Below, piece after piece: positions 54,399 through 64,000 of a stretch of 64,000 bases of DNA. The notes below the pieces were generated by a model. The model was given only the letters and a program-made list of their open reading frames with translations. It did no database searches and was not told where the DNA came from. The stretch comes from Anaspis maculata. Lineage: Eukaryota > Arthropoda > Insecta > Coleoptera > Scraptiidae. The stretch spans positions 57,548,855 to 57,612,854 of the forward strand of contig OX421967.1 in assembly GCA_949128115.1 (NCBI GenBank), written 5' to 3'. The stretch's first letter is position 1; each line of letters begins with the position of its first letter. Position numbers and translations under genes: made by a program.

Positions 54399-56107
54399 GA
54401 TACAACGAAATTGAAAGATGGTTTGGTAGGAGTTATTGGACCGTCAACTTTGCAGGGCCCTCTGCGGCCCCCTTAAGGGGAAGCTTTTGCGCTTTCCCTT
54501 CTAATATCGTTCGATAGACCTTGCAGAACACTCACGCACAAGAAATTTTCTGTATCAATAAATGCGGTATAGTACCATTTTTTAATGTGTACCGACACCG
54601 ACCCCACTACAAGTAGCATTTCATAGTACAAAAAAAAATCCAGTGGCACCCGGATTTAGTCAATTCATCGATAAAATGACTTTGGAAAGTGAAAAGGCTT
54701 TATTTCTGTGAGTACGCAACGGAAAATGAAAAACTAAAAACTGAGGAGTTACATAAGCTACAGACTGTGGGATTCAAGTAAATATAGGTGTACAGGGTGG
54801 ATGAACAATCTCCTGCACGAGAGTAAAAAAAAAACAAAACTGAACGACTTTTTTCATCACCCTGTATTAGACATATCCACGTGATTTTTGACGAGGACTT
54901 CAGTAGTTCTTGAAAATATTTACATTTTTCTTCAAAACAGTGCAAGCGGTTTCACAATCGAGTGATTTTCAAGAATTTTCTGGCGATTTTAGAAATACCT
55001 TTTTTAAAATATCCACTTCAATTTGTGAGCAGTTTAGTTGGAAGTGAAAGTTAAGTTGAAAAATACCTACATATTACGATTGAGCGGCTGTATATGTAAT
55101 AAATTGTATTTTGTAATTTTGAACACTCAAATATAAATGGATAGCCCCTAAACGCACACCTCTGAATGCGGTTTTATCTTAGAAGCGAGATATGAGTTTA
55201 TGAATACGGCCCCTTGTTTCCGTTTGGATTACTCCACAATTTTTTAGAAGCCGAATGGCCCTAAGACACTGGAAAAGTTTTTAAAGACATTTTTTGACAA
55301 TTAAGAAATCATCAACTGTTTTATAATTTTGAGAGACAGACGCAGACGTAGGAAATTCAATATACAGGTGTCCCGAAAATACACCGACAACGTTCGAAGC
55401 CCGAGTGCAGCTTCCTCTCATCAAAACAAGAAAAAAAGTCCAATGAACATGGGTCCGGAAACGCGTCCTAAGGGAGCTACAAGCCCCTAAAGGTGGGACC
55501 CTGAAGATGGTTTTTATTCAATATTTCCGAAACCGTTCAAGGGAAATCAATGAAATAAAATATATTTATTGTTCTTTCAACTTGAATTGTTATGAACAGG
55601 GAAAGGTTATAGTAGGTAACAGAAATAATTAATGATGGTTTAAATACTAAAATGAAATGAATAATGATGCCTGAATATCAGATAATAATTACAATTTTAC
55701 TGGAAAAATCCCAAAATATTCTCGCGCTGTAGCTCACTCATCTCAAGGGAAATCAATCAAACTTGGCATATCCACTAACCTTCTTATGCCCAACTAAATG
55801 GGGTAAGATTAATTCCAAAATAATTAACCAGGGGTGGGTCAGGCTTGAGTGTGGGGGTGAAAAAAACCCCAACTCTTTTGAATGTGAATTGTTTGGAAAC
55901 TCAACAAGAAATTATGGAATATTGGAGTTTTCTATCCAAAAAAGGTTCCCATATTCAACCTCGATAGACGCACTGTTCACGAGATATTTGAGTTTGAATG
56001 TATGAAAACGTGGTCAGAAATGCAGATTTTTTAATAACGATATTCAAGGGGAAAGGGAAACTATTTCAAAGCAACTTTATTCTTGTTAAGCATTCAAATT
56101 TTGTTAG

Positions 56108-59100
56108 TAGTGGACGTGGTACAACCGAAATAGCGAATATGAGTTGCAAATGATGATAAAGGCAAACCACTTGGCAGGGTTACAACTGAGACCTAAATAA
56201 ACGATTTGACCCGCAGTGCTTTTCTTTTCGTCCCTTAGGATTTGAATAGCGCCCCTTTTTCAAAATGGTGGATGTTATCTAGGGGCAGAAGGTATTGAAT
56301 GGTGATGTCCAGCTTAGTAGAAATATATGGGGCTATGTCTCAATTGGTTTCTGGGACATCAAACACTAATAAAAAAATGTTGGAACATTGCCATCTACCG
56401 CAGGCAAATTTGGTGGAGGCGCCAAAAGGAATTTAGTACTGTCATAAGAAAATTGCTGTAACATTTTTATTTTTCAACGGATTTTAACAGAAGACATTCC
56501 ATTTTGTGAAAAAGTGAATTCATCTTCATATCTTATACCTTCCATTGGAAAAAGACGTTGAGGAATGCTGAAAAAAAAAATTTCAACATTTTTTTATTTT
56601 CATGCAATTTGCCCTATTTGAGGACTTTCATGTGCCCTTTCTAAATTTGCACTTTTCCGATTTATATCTTTGCGGTACGCGCCGCCATATTGGAAAAATG
56701 ATGTCTGGGAAAAAGTTTTTGACAATATCCAAATTTTGGCCCTTGTGACATTCAAATGTTTATATACATATGAAAGCACATTCAATCCTCCACAGTTTGA
56801 CATCTGAACCAGCTCTGTGCGACCCACGGTTCTTGAGCTAGACCTTCTGGAAGTATCAATTTTCGGTTCCAAGGGAATTGTAAATCACCTCTTGGGGCTG
56901 AGTCAGGTCCACCAATGTTCATGATTTGAGATAAATGACGACGCGTTATTGATGGTTAACTTGATTAGAACATGGTGGTGATCCAGTGGTGAAATCCCGT
57001 AGGCGCGGTCACTATTTTACACCGAAAATTGATACTTCCGGAAGCTCTAGCTCAAGAACCCCGAGTTGCACAGGGATGGTTCAGGTGTCAAATCGTGAAG
57101 AATTGAATGTACTTCCATACGTATACAGGGTGTCCCGAAATTAGCCTGCCATACTTCAGTAGCAGATTCTACGAGCAGAAATAAGAAAAAAAGTTCTCAT
57201 AAACTTGGGTCAAAAAATGCCCCATAAGGGAGCTACAGCCCCCTAAAGGTGGGTCCCTGAAGATGATGTTTAATTAATATCTGCGAAACTATTTGGAGCA
57301 AAATGATACAATTTGGCACATGCCCAGAAGTTTTTATGCTTAACAATATGGGGCAAAAGTCATTTGAAAAATTTGCCCAGGGTGGGGTAACTTGGTAGGA
57401 GGTGGGGTAAAACTTACCCCAACTTTTTTGTGAATATTTTTTTTTCAAGATTTTATGCAAAATTATGAAATTTCAGGGTGATTTGCGTAAAAAAGTTGCT
57501 CTTGTTGAACTTCGATATCTTGCCCCGTTTCCGACTAAAATCGTTCTGAAATTTTTTTGCAGACTGAAGAATCGAATTTGTGGACGATCGACTTTTTTTG
57601 GTTCCAAAATCGGCTTTGAGTATTTCATGCGCGTATTCTACGACCACCAAAAATAAGAGAAAAATTTCCATGAACACATGAGCCGGAAAATGCTTTATAA
57701 GGGGACTACAGCCCCCTGAATGTGTGCCCCTGAAGATGGTTTTTATTTATTATCTCCGAAACTATTTGGATCAGCATAATAAAATTTTGCAGATACTCAG
57801 ACGTTTCCATGCTTGACAAGATGGGGTGAAAGTCATTAAAAAAATTTGCCCGCGAGTGGGGTAACTTGGTAGGAGGTGGGGTAAAAATTACCCCAGTTTT
57901 TTTGTGTCCCCTTTTTCAAGATTTTAGGCAAAATTATGAAATTTCAAATTTCAGTGTGTTTTACGAAAAAAAAGGGCTCTTGTTACTTGAGGAATTTTTC
58001 TCTTATTTTTGGTCGTAGAATACGCTCATGAATACTCGAAGCCGATTTTGGAACCAAGAAAAGTCGATCGTCCACAAATTCGATTCTTCAGTTTGCAAAA
58101 AAAAATTTAAAACCATTTTGCTCGAAAACGGGGCAAGCTATCGAAGTTCAACAAGAGCACTTTTTTTCCGTAAATTACCCTGAAATTTCAGAATTTTGCA
58201 TAAAATTAAAAAAAAAAACAACCACACAAAAGTTGGGGTAGTTTTTACCCCAACTCCTACCAAGTTACCCCACTCCCGGGTAAATTTTTCAAATGACTTT
58301 TGCCCCATCTTGTGTAGCATAGAAAACTTCTGGCCATGTGCCAAATTTTATCACTTTGCTCCAACTAGTTTCGGAGATATTATTTAAAAATCATCTTCAG
58401 GGACCCGCCTTTAGGGGGCTGTAGCTTGCTCATGAGGCATTTTTTGACCCAAGTTTACAGGAACTTTTTTTCTTATTTTTGACCGTAGAATACGCTCATG
58501 AAATACTCAGAGCTGATTTTGGAACTAGAAAAAAGTCGATCGTCAACAAATTCGATTCTTCAGTCTGCAAAAAAATTTCATAACGATTTTAGTCGGAAAC
58601 GGAGCAAGCTATCGAAGTTCAACAAGAGCACCTTTTTTCCGTAAATCACCCTGAAATTCAATAATTTTGCATAAAATCTTGAAAAAAAATATTCACAAAA
58701 AAGTTGGGGTAATTTTTACCCCACCTCCTACCAAATTACCCCACTCTCGGGCAAATTTTTCAAATGACTTTTGCCCCATCTTGTTAAGCATAATAACTTC
58801 TGGGCATGTGCCAAACTGTATCATTTTGCTCCAAATAATTTCGGAGATATTAATTAAAAGTCATCTTCAGGGACCCACCTTTAGGGGGCTGTAGCTCCCT
58901 TATGGGGCATTTTTGGACCCAAGTTTATAGAAACTTTTTTCCTTATTTTTGACCGTAAAATCTGCTGCTGAAGTATGGCAGGCTAATTTCGGGACACCCT
59001 GTATAAACATTTCAACTCGCATGGACCTCAATTTAGATATTGTCAAAAACTTCTTTTCGGATATCATTTTTTCAACATTACGGTGCGCACTGCAAAGATA

Positions 59101-59680
59101 TAAATCGGAAGAGTGCAAATTTAGGAAGGGCACATAAAAATCTACAAATAAGGCAATTTTCATGAAAATAAAAGAATTAAAAAAAATCTTTTTTTCCAAA
59201 CTATTCTTTATTTTTTTCTTTAACATTCCTCAATGTCTTTTTCAATGGAAGGTATAAGATGACAATAAGAATTTACTCTTCTACAAAATGAGATATCTTG
59301 TATTAAAATCGGTTAGAAAATAAAAATGTTACAGCAATTTTCTAATGACCGTACTAAATTCATTTTGGCGCCTCCACCAAATTTGCCTGCGACAGATGTC
59401 AATGTTCCACAATTTTTTTAAAAAGTGTTTGATGTCCCAGAAACTCATCGAGACATAGCTCCATATATTTTAACGGAACTGGACATCACCAGGCTATTCG
59501 ATACCTTCTGCCTCTAGATAAAATCCGCCATTTTGAAAAAAAGGCGCCCATTCAAATCCTAAGGGACGAAAATGAAAGCACTGCGGGTCAAATCGTTTAT
59601 TTAAGTCTAAGTTACGATCCTGCGAAGTGGTTTGCCTTTATCATCATTTGCAACTTGTTTTTTTCCTACCACGTCCACTA
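56108..59680. mobile_element. Foldback element E4 (TAGTGGACGTGG ends, TAG duplication)
   Basis: Same ends and arms as E1, in the opposite orientation. TAG at 56105-56107 and 59681-59683. Subtracting the inner element 57126-59001 leaves about 1.7 kb, the length of E1. E1 also provides the empty site (CATACGTATGTGAACA). Confidence 0.9.
57126..59001. mobile_element. Inner foldback (CAGGGTGTCCCGAAATTAG ends)
   Basis: TA on both sides. Left end CAGGGTGTCCCGAAATTAGC, right end its inverse. The arms are built of repeated modules of about 400 bp (GGGGTAACTTGGTAGGAGG, TCAACAAGAGCA, CGATCGTCCACAAATTCGA, ATACGCTCATGAA), so each half is also partly tandem. No transposase; ORFs with THHKVG/PTPTKLPHSR-like text are repeat products. 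Confidence 0.9.
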
Positions 59681-59908
59681 TAGGCGATTTACATTTAAAA
59701 AACGCCACCTGGTGTAGAGCTCGGTACTTGATCGTCGAGGACGTTTTTGCGAGGAAAACATACTCCGACGTCTAGTAGCCTAGGTGGGCACTAGTGGATA
59801 CCTGTAATACCCACATATTGACATGGAAATTTGACAAGTAGAAATAATCTGAAAAAGGGGTTTGCATTTGTGTCTCTTATTTCATGTTATGGTTAGCGTA
59901 TTTAGCAG

Positions 59909-60102
59909 GTTTGTAGATCTAGCTCCAGAGGTGCGCAGCTGAAAGACTACGCCCCCAGCAATGCACTACATTATTGCGATAAAAAAAGACAACGTTTACG
60001 TCGCGAACACAGAGGTAGCTACGGCGAGCTTGTTAGAATGAAAAATGCGGATCTCCAGCTGAAGTCAAAGCAGGAAATCTTTAGAAAAAAGCGAGAAAAA
60101 AG
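59909..60102 (+). CDS. Possible internal exon within a foldback
   Basis: A GCGTATTTAGCAG acceptor and an AAAAAG|GTAGGT donor bound 194 bp with one open frame: VCRSSSRGAQLKDYAPSN, ALHYCDKKRQRLRREHRG, SYGELVRMKNADLQLKS, KQEIFRKKREKR. The frame is closed by TAG on both sides, exactly outside the predicted splice sites. Strongly basic C-terminal half. The DNA following (60103-60480) is GC-rich and unrepeated, as in captured host DNA, but frames there (60114-60365 plus, 60385-60065 minus) are not recognisable. Product unknown. Confidence 0.4.
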
Positions 60103-60494
60103 GTAGGTGGTGGTTGACTCTGCACGGCCAGCCGGAGGTGATTTTTTCTTTACTGGCAGGCTGGTCGACGGGCTTGTGTGTTTCCCTCCGTGCGGGTGTG
60201 ACAGAGTCTGTTGCTCTTCCTTGGGCGGAAGCTATGGATGATTTAGAGAAAGGTCTGCGACGACGCTGGTCATCAACACGGGGCCCAATAACGAGCCTAT
60301 GGGGTCCCAAGGGTTCACAGGAACGAAAGTTTGCTTGTAGCGTACTGCACAAGACAGCAAAGTGACAGTTTTGACATGCCACCAATTGACGTAACCACCG
60401 CCGTTGCCGGACGGCAACTTACACCAGTTCTAAAAATTAATTCCCTAAAACTTCCTCGACGAAACGGCCATTTTCCCCAATAAGGTCAATCGCC

Positions 60495-61430
60495 AATAGA
60501 CCGAAGAAGTGTGACGTCACAACATGGCAACATGGCCGGCGGTTGACATTTTCTGGAGGCCAACGTCAAACGTGACATGACCGTGGGATGCACGGCACGT
60601 GGCATGCACTTGACGTTTCTCTGTTTGTGTTTGTCATGTGTTTGTCAAATTTTTGCGAAGGTAAATAACGGAAATGGATATAACAAAAAAGATTCATATT
60701 TTGGGCTATATCAGGTGGAGGAAATCAAACTATATTGCTATAAACTAAAAACTGCTAACTATTAACTGCGATCCATTGCTCTTTGCCTCTGAGCATCTCA
60801 TGAACGAGATTGTCGACGGCGATTCTCCTGCCCAGTTTTTCTTCGAGGTCTTCTCGCTGCCTTGATGGACCGTTACAATGAAAACGAGCGTGTTCCGCGT
60901 TGTCCTGGCGCTGAGGCTTTTGAGGCTCCCCAGTATTTCAATTCATCCAACTTTGAACCAAGGCGTTCCACTGACGTTGCCACTGCTCGACGAACTGCTC
61001 TCTGGCCTTGTTTCTGCTTTCTGGTTTGCTGGTGGGCACTCCTAGGCTTGTTTCCTCTAATCGCAAGCATCAGGGCAAGGAGTGAGATACCCGAGAGTGC
61101 TCGTGCTGCATCATGCGGAACCGTTCTGTAGGCACTGGTGATTCTGAGTGCAGCTTTGCGCAGCTCTCTGTCAATGAGTTGGGCTATGTCTGGCCTTTTT
61201 GCAACCAAGTCCGCCTGTATGACGCTGGCTGTCTCTTAGGCTGGCAATTTCAGCAATGCTCACTGCCATTTTGCACTGACTTTTGTGACTTTTGTTGTGA
61301 ACCTCCAGGAAATGTCATGCCAAACACAACCAAACATAGAAACGTCACGTTCATGTGACGTTGGCCTCCAGAAAATGTCAACCGCCGGCCATGTTGCCAT
61401 GTTGTGACGTCATCACTTCTCCGGTCTATA
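60495..61430. mobile_element. Foldback carrying an R1-like LINE fragment
   Basis: Arms AATAGACCGAAGAAGTG, GACGTCACAACATGGCAACA, TGGCCGGCGGTTGACATTTT, CTGGAGGCCAACGTCA (60495-60580) and their inverse (61346-61430), with weaker pairing on to about 60650. Each arm has a TGACGTCA site. The loop consists largely of an R1-like relic (60764-61233). Confidence 0.82.
60764..61233 (-). pseudogene. C-terminal fragment of an R1-like non-LTR retrotransposon ORF2
   Basis: Minus strand, from ETASVIQADLVAKRPDIAQ through LIDRELRKAALRITSAYRT then VPHDAARALSGISLLALML, the RxxSAYRTVxxDAAxxxxGxxPL motif typical of R1-clade proteins near the end of the reverse transcriptase ORF. After a frameshift at about 60876 it ends REDLEEKLGRRIAVDNLV, HEMLRGKEQWIAVNS and stop, matching the usual ML...W..V finish. 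The polymerase domain is missing. A TAA lies just upstream. It resides in the loop of foldback 60495-61430. Confidence 0.75.
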
Positions 61431-61980
61431 GGAATAAGAAGGTTATTGAATGTGTCAAGTTTGACTGATTTCCTTTGAACGGTTTCGGAAATATTAAATA
61501 AACACCATATTCAGGGTCCCACTTTTAAGGGGCTGTAGCTCCCTTAGGAAGCGTTCCCGGGCCCATATTTATGGGAACTTTTTTTTCTTGTCTTGATGAG
61601 AGGAAGCCCCAGAACGTTGTCGGTGTATTTTCGGGACACCCGCATAGAAAAAAAATTCTTTCACAAAATCGAAAAAACACTCTTTAGGCACTTCATTTTC
61701 TAACATACTCAGTACACTGTATAAAAAAAATTTAGTTTTTATCTCTTAATTTTTGAGGGAGAAATATTGAAGATAATTTTACCGCTGCGAATCCAGCTCT
61801 AATGCGTATTGCCTGAAGAGCTAGTCGACCGAGTAGTTGACACGACACTATCCTATAATACTTGGAAGTCTTTGCTTGCAAAATAAAAACACATGGTTTC
61901 GGGTGGTTCATCCTCTTCCAACGCACCACCCACCCCCGACGCTTTTTTTTAGTGCTGTCAGAAAAAAAAAGTTGAGCGGT

Positions 61981-62215
61981 TAACCGGTCAAGAACATATT
62001 GACCGGTTAAGGAATAACCGGTTATGGTTAACCGTACCATAACCGGTTAACCGGTTTGACCGGTTAATCGGATTCACCAGTTAACCGGTTTAACCGGTTA
62101 ATCGGATTGACCGGTTAACCGGTTTGACTGGTTCTTAACCGGTTAACTGCGGTCAATTTTGACCGGTTAAATATTCCAATTGTGACCGGTTATTTGTAAT
62201 TGTAACCGGCTTATT
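61981..62215 (+). repeat. Array of AACCGGTT palindromes
   Basis: About a dozen ACCGGTT occurrences in roughly 230 bp, many as AACCGGTTAACCGGTT or joined by TGACCGGTTAATCGGAT. The motif equals the Grainyhead/CP2 consensus half-site pair AACCGGTT. It could be a regulatory cluster, a simple satellite, or the subterminal repeats of an unknown transposon. Confidence 0.75.
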
Positions 62216-62514
62216 TGCACTAACTTACCTACCTATGCATTGCATTTTGAAATATGTACGAGTTTGTAGGTATATGTTCATAGAAATTATCAATATTTAT
62301 TAGTTTCCTTATTTTTTGGTAAAATTTGAAATAACAGACGTCAACAGAGTATACCTAAGGTAACGCACAAAATGGAAGAGAGAGTTTCAGGAGGGCCATT
62401 ATTCAATATTCATGATTTCATCATTCGTATCCCGCTTTTCAGCTAAAAGCGCATTTAGACGTGCGCTTTTAGAGGCTATCCGTATCCAAAAAAGTGGTCT
62501 TTTTTAAGAAACTT

Positions 62515-63310
62515 TTTCCAAAAACGTATATTCTGAGATACAGCTCTTCAAAGTTAAAATTCAAATATCGTTTTCTCCACATACTTTTCGCACCGTTGAA
62601 GTAATTCGCCTCACATTTTGGATACGTGATTATCAAGTGAATCTCCAAAAACTGTCACTAAGGGACTTTGAGGGATTTTGAGTTTCGACAAATTGGTCCA
62701 ATGGCGTGGATATTGAGGGACTTGTCCCTGTTCTCCCTTTAATTTCTGTGCCACTGACTATTTTGCAAAAATACTTGGGCATTTGGATTCTGCAATCAAT
62801 TTAAAGGAAAAAATTACTATTGACAAATTTTGTTAAAGGATTCGTTTTCGAGATAATTGAATCATAATGTTTGGAAAAAATCTTGTGAACCAATTTCAAG
62901 CGGCAAAAAAATAATTTTCCGAAAACTTGTTGCTTCTCAGCTGAAAGAATGGTTCATGAACTAAGAACGCCTGGAAAGTCTGTTTCAGTAAAGAAATCAT
63001 GACTTTTCCCCGATCATTATCTTTAATTTCTTGGAATTGGCGTTTTCAACATGTTATTGGAACATTCGGATTCAAATATCTGACAAGAAAGCCTTTAATC
63101 AAAATTTGTCAAAAGTAACTTTTCCTTCTAAATTGATTGCAGAATTCGAGTGCCTAGGCATTTCTGCAAAATAGTCAGTGGGAAATTATGGAAGATAACA
63201 GGCACGAGCTATGTAAAATCTAAGGCAAATTGGTTCAACGGTGTGGAATTTATGTGAGAAAAACGGTATTTTAATTTTCAATCTCAACTTTGAATGGCTT
63301 TATCACAGTT
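62515..63310. repeat. Diverged foldback
   Basis: Arms of about 330 bp (62515-62850 with 63075-63310): TTCAAAGTTAAAATTC, CACCGTTGAA, CACTGACTATTTTGCA, ATTCTGCAATCAATTT, TTTTGTTAAAGG. Related in its first 60 bp to the foldback at 13540. ACATCCTGTATA at about 63406 may be the remains of a CAGGATGT end. Confidence 0.65.
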
Positions 63311-63715
63311 TTTGTACGTTTCTGACCAGTTTTCTGGAGAAAGTCCACTTATTTTTTGATGCTTTATCCGCTGTCAAAATCTTTGCGATTTAACACGAAA
63401 CATCCTGTATATTAAGAAAATCTTAGAAGTCTACTTCAGCGTTTTGATCTTTTGTCCAATTCATTCTTCACACTTGAAAAAAAATTTCTTTGGCAGAGGT
63501 CAAAAAAACGGTTTTTATTTTTTCTTCTATGCAAGGAGACGATAAATTCTTATGTTCTGTCGCGTTGTCAACTGCATCGCATTCCCTAAACCTAATAATA
63601 AAGAATTTTTTTTTGTAATGGTATTTTCCAAAGAAGTGGTGACCTCTTCAGTACCCCTTTTCCAAGAGCATTTCTTTCTATGTCCCCACTGGATATCACT
63701 TGTAATTTTTGCAGG

Positions 63716-63897
63716 AATGGACACCTCGAACTCTTTTCTTGGTAGTTGAGACGCAACATGACTCTAAAACGCTCAAAGGAGCCCAAAAAGAATTTTTTTC
63801 TGCTGGGCCGTCCAACTTGCGGTGTTTTGATTTTATAGTAGGAGAGACGCGAACCAATATTCAATCCAGGCTGCAGGCGCAGGCGATTTGGTTCTAG
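63716..63897 (+). CDS. Possible terminal exon of an unknown gene
   Basis: A TTGTAATTTTTGCAG acceptor precedes 63716. The frame reads EWTPRTLFLVVETQHDSK, TLKGAQKEFFSAGPSN, LRCFDFIVGETRTNIQ, SRLQAQAIWF and stops. Composition is protein-like. An upstream frame (63552-63610, MFCRVVNCIAFPKPNNKE) with a TTTTTTTTGTAATGG donor-like site could be a preceding exon. On the other strand a 135-codon frame (63999-63592) is also open and reaches the right edge, so strand assignment is uncertain. No family recognised. Confidence 0.28.
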
Positions 63898-64000
63898 CAG
63901 AAAATATTCTCCCATGACGTGTTTTATCGCAGTACAACAAAACTCAGAGTCGTTAGGTATGAGTAGGTATATTTTCCGCTGGAACTTATTGGCCTGGACC

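Larger units (their letters stand above)
41028..55031. mobile_element. 14-kb inverted repeat with many nested insertions
   Basis: TGCTCACAAATTGAAGTGGA at 41028 and its inverse ending 55031 bound two arms. The left arm is 41028-43487 interrupted by 41517-41894 and 42260-43370; the right arm is 52626-55031 interrupted by 52881-54398. Shared segments include CTTCGTCAAAAATCAC, AGTCGTTCAGTTTTGTT, GAGGGCCCTG, CTCCTACCAAACCATC and AATAATTTCTTCGG. Both arms also carry a 75-bp CAGGGTGATGAAAAAAG...CCACCCTG pair (41201-41272 and 54794-54870). The 9-kb loop is occupied by E3, a 4.7-kb foldback and three AGGGTAGTGACC copies. Confidence 0.85.
55365..61642. mobile_element. 6.3-kb outer foldback (CAGGTGTCCCGAAAAT ends)
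   Basis: Left arm 55365-55560 (CACCGACAACGTT, TCTCATCAAAACAAGAAAAA, GGGAGCTACAAGCCCCT, CCGAAACCGTTCAAGG) is matched by 61442-61642 inverted. The right end reads CGGGACACCCGCATA, one or two bases off the left. The enclosed DNA holds E4, a gene-fragment segment (59684-60490) and another foldback (60495-61430). The arm module with GGGAGCTACAGCCCC is related to that of 57126-59001, so the two belong to one family. Confidence 0.8.

Noticed and set aside
57233..58894. ORFs with MHKILKKK and PTKLPHSR text in the inner foldback
   Set aside because: They recur on both strands because of the repeated arm modules and terminate at random; no domain.
60065..60385. 106-codon minus-strand ORF and overlapping 83-codon plus-strand ORF in GC-rich DNA
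   Set aside because: Both strands are open simply because of GC-rich composition; neither has splice or start support. The segment itself is noted as possible captured DNA.
61981..62215. Telomeric or CRISPR array
   Set aside because: The unit is a self-complementary AACCGGTT with variable joints, neither TTAGG-like nor spacer-separated.

Overview
This is an AT-rich eukaryotic window with no operons, Shine-Dalgarno sites or bacterial-type gene density. Non-LTR retrotransposons of the insect type (I/jockey-like RT plus RNase H, an R1-like tail), Tc1-, Harbinger- and hAT-like DNA transposon traces, GTAG/TACC microsatellites and consensus-like splice sites point to an arthropod, most likely an insect (a hemipteran is my guess, not proven). 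Single-copy coding sequence is sparse; most of the 64 kb is nested repeats.

The dominant theme is foldback elements: DNA segments whose two halves are long inverted copies of each other. Four (889-2557, 19313-21507, 43491-45655, 56108-59680) have termini starting TAGTSS and 3-bp target duplications (CTA, ATG, TAA, TAG). A second, larger group starts CAGGGTG/CAGGTG next to TA; one short member keeps a decayed Tc1-type helix-turn-helix. Further types have CCGGGTG ends (TA flanks), AGGGTAGTGACC ends (AT duplication) and TACCGCG ends (TAGC duplication). They sit inside one another. Because every foldback carries a second copy of its own arm, and several families recur, uninterrupted paralogous sites inside the window show exact boundaries and insertion order.

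Layout. 1-310: minus-strand zinc-finger coding start running off the left edge. 0.4-7.4 kb: a TAGT foldback that splits an ORF, hairpin repeats, a Harbinger-like element with TTA duplication in a 339-bp tandem unit, and a possible LTR end. 8-12 kb: LINE relic split by a CCGGGTG foldback, two small inverted-repeat elements, and two degraded minus-strand coding stretches. 13.5-15.3 kb: foldback, in-frame 123-bp tandem repeat, direct repeat. 15.3-21.7 kb: a 6.4-kb inverted repeat whose loop carries a small membrane ORF and a putative spliced proline-rich ORF. 22-24 kb: orientation-switching satellite. 24-33.5 kb: candidate transcript, truncated CCGGGTG copy, LINE relic, a tRNA-like Pol III unit in a palindrome, a 2.2-kb foldback with internal tandem repeats, and a 440-bp direct repeat. 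33.5-37.2 kb: the one large intact ORF (about 967 codons, RT plus RNase H), a 5'-truncated LINE inserted in a foldback. 37.2-40.5 kb: the least repetitive stretch, with possible host exons on both strands. 41.0-55.0 kb: a 14-kb inverted repeat. 55.4-61.6 kb: foldback within foldback within foldback, plus a gene-fragment segment and an R1-like relic. 62 kb: an AACCGGTT array. 63.7 kb: a possible terminal exon.

No complete host gene can be asserted. The best-supported functional statements are the RT/RNase H ORF, the Tc1, R1-like and LINE relics, the tRNA-like unit, and the foldback boundaries.
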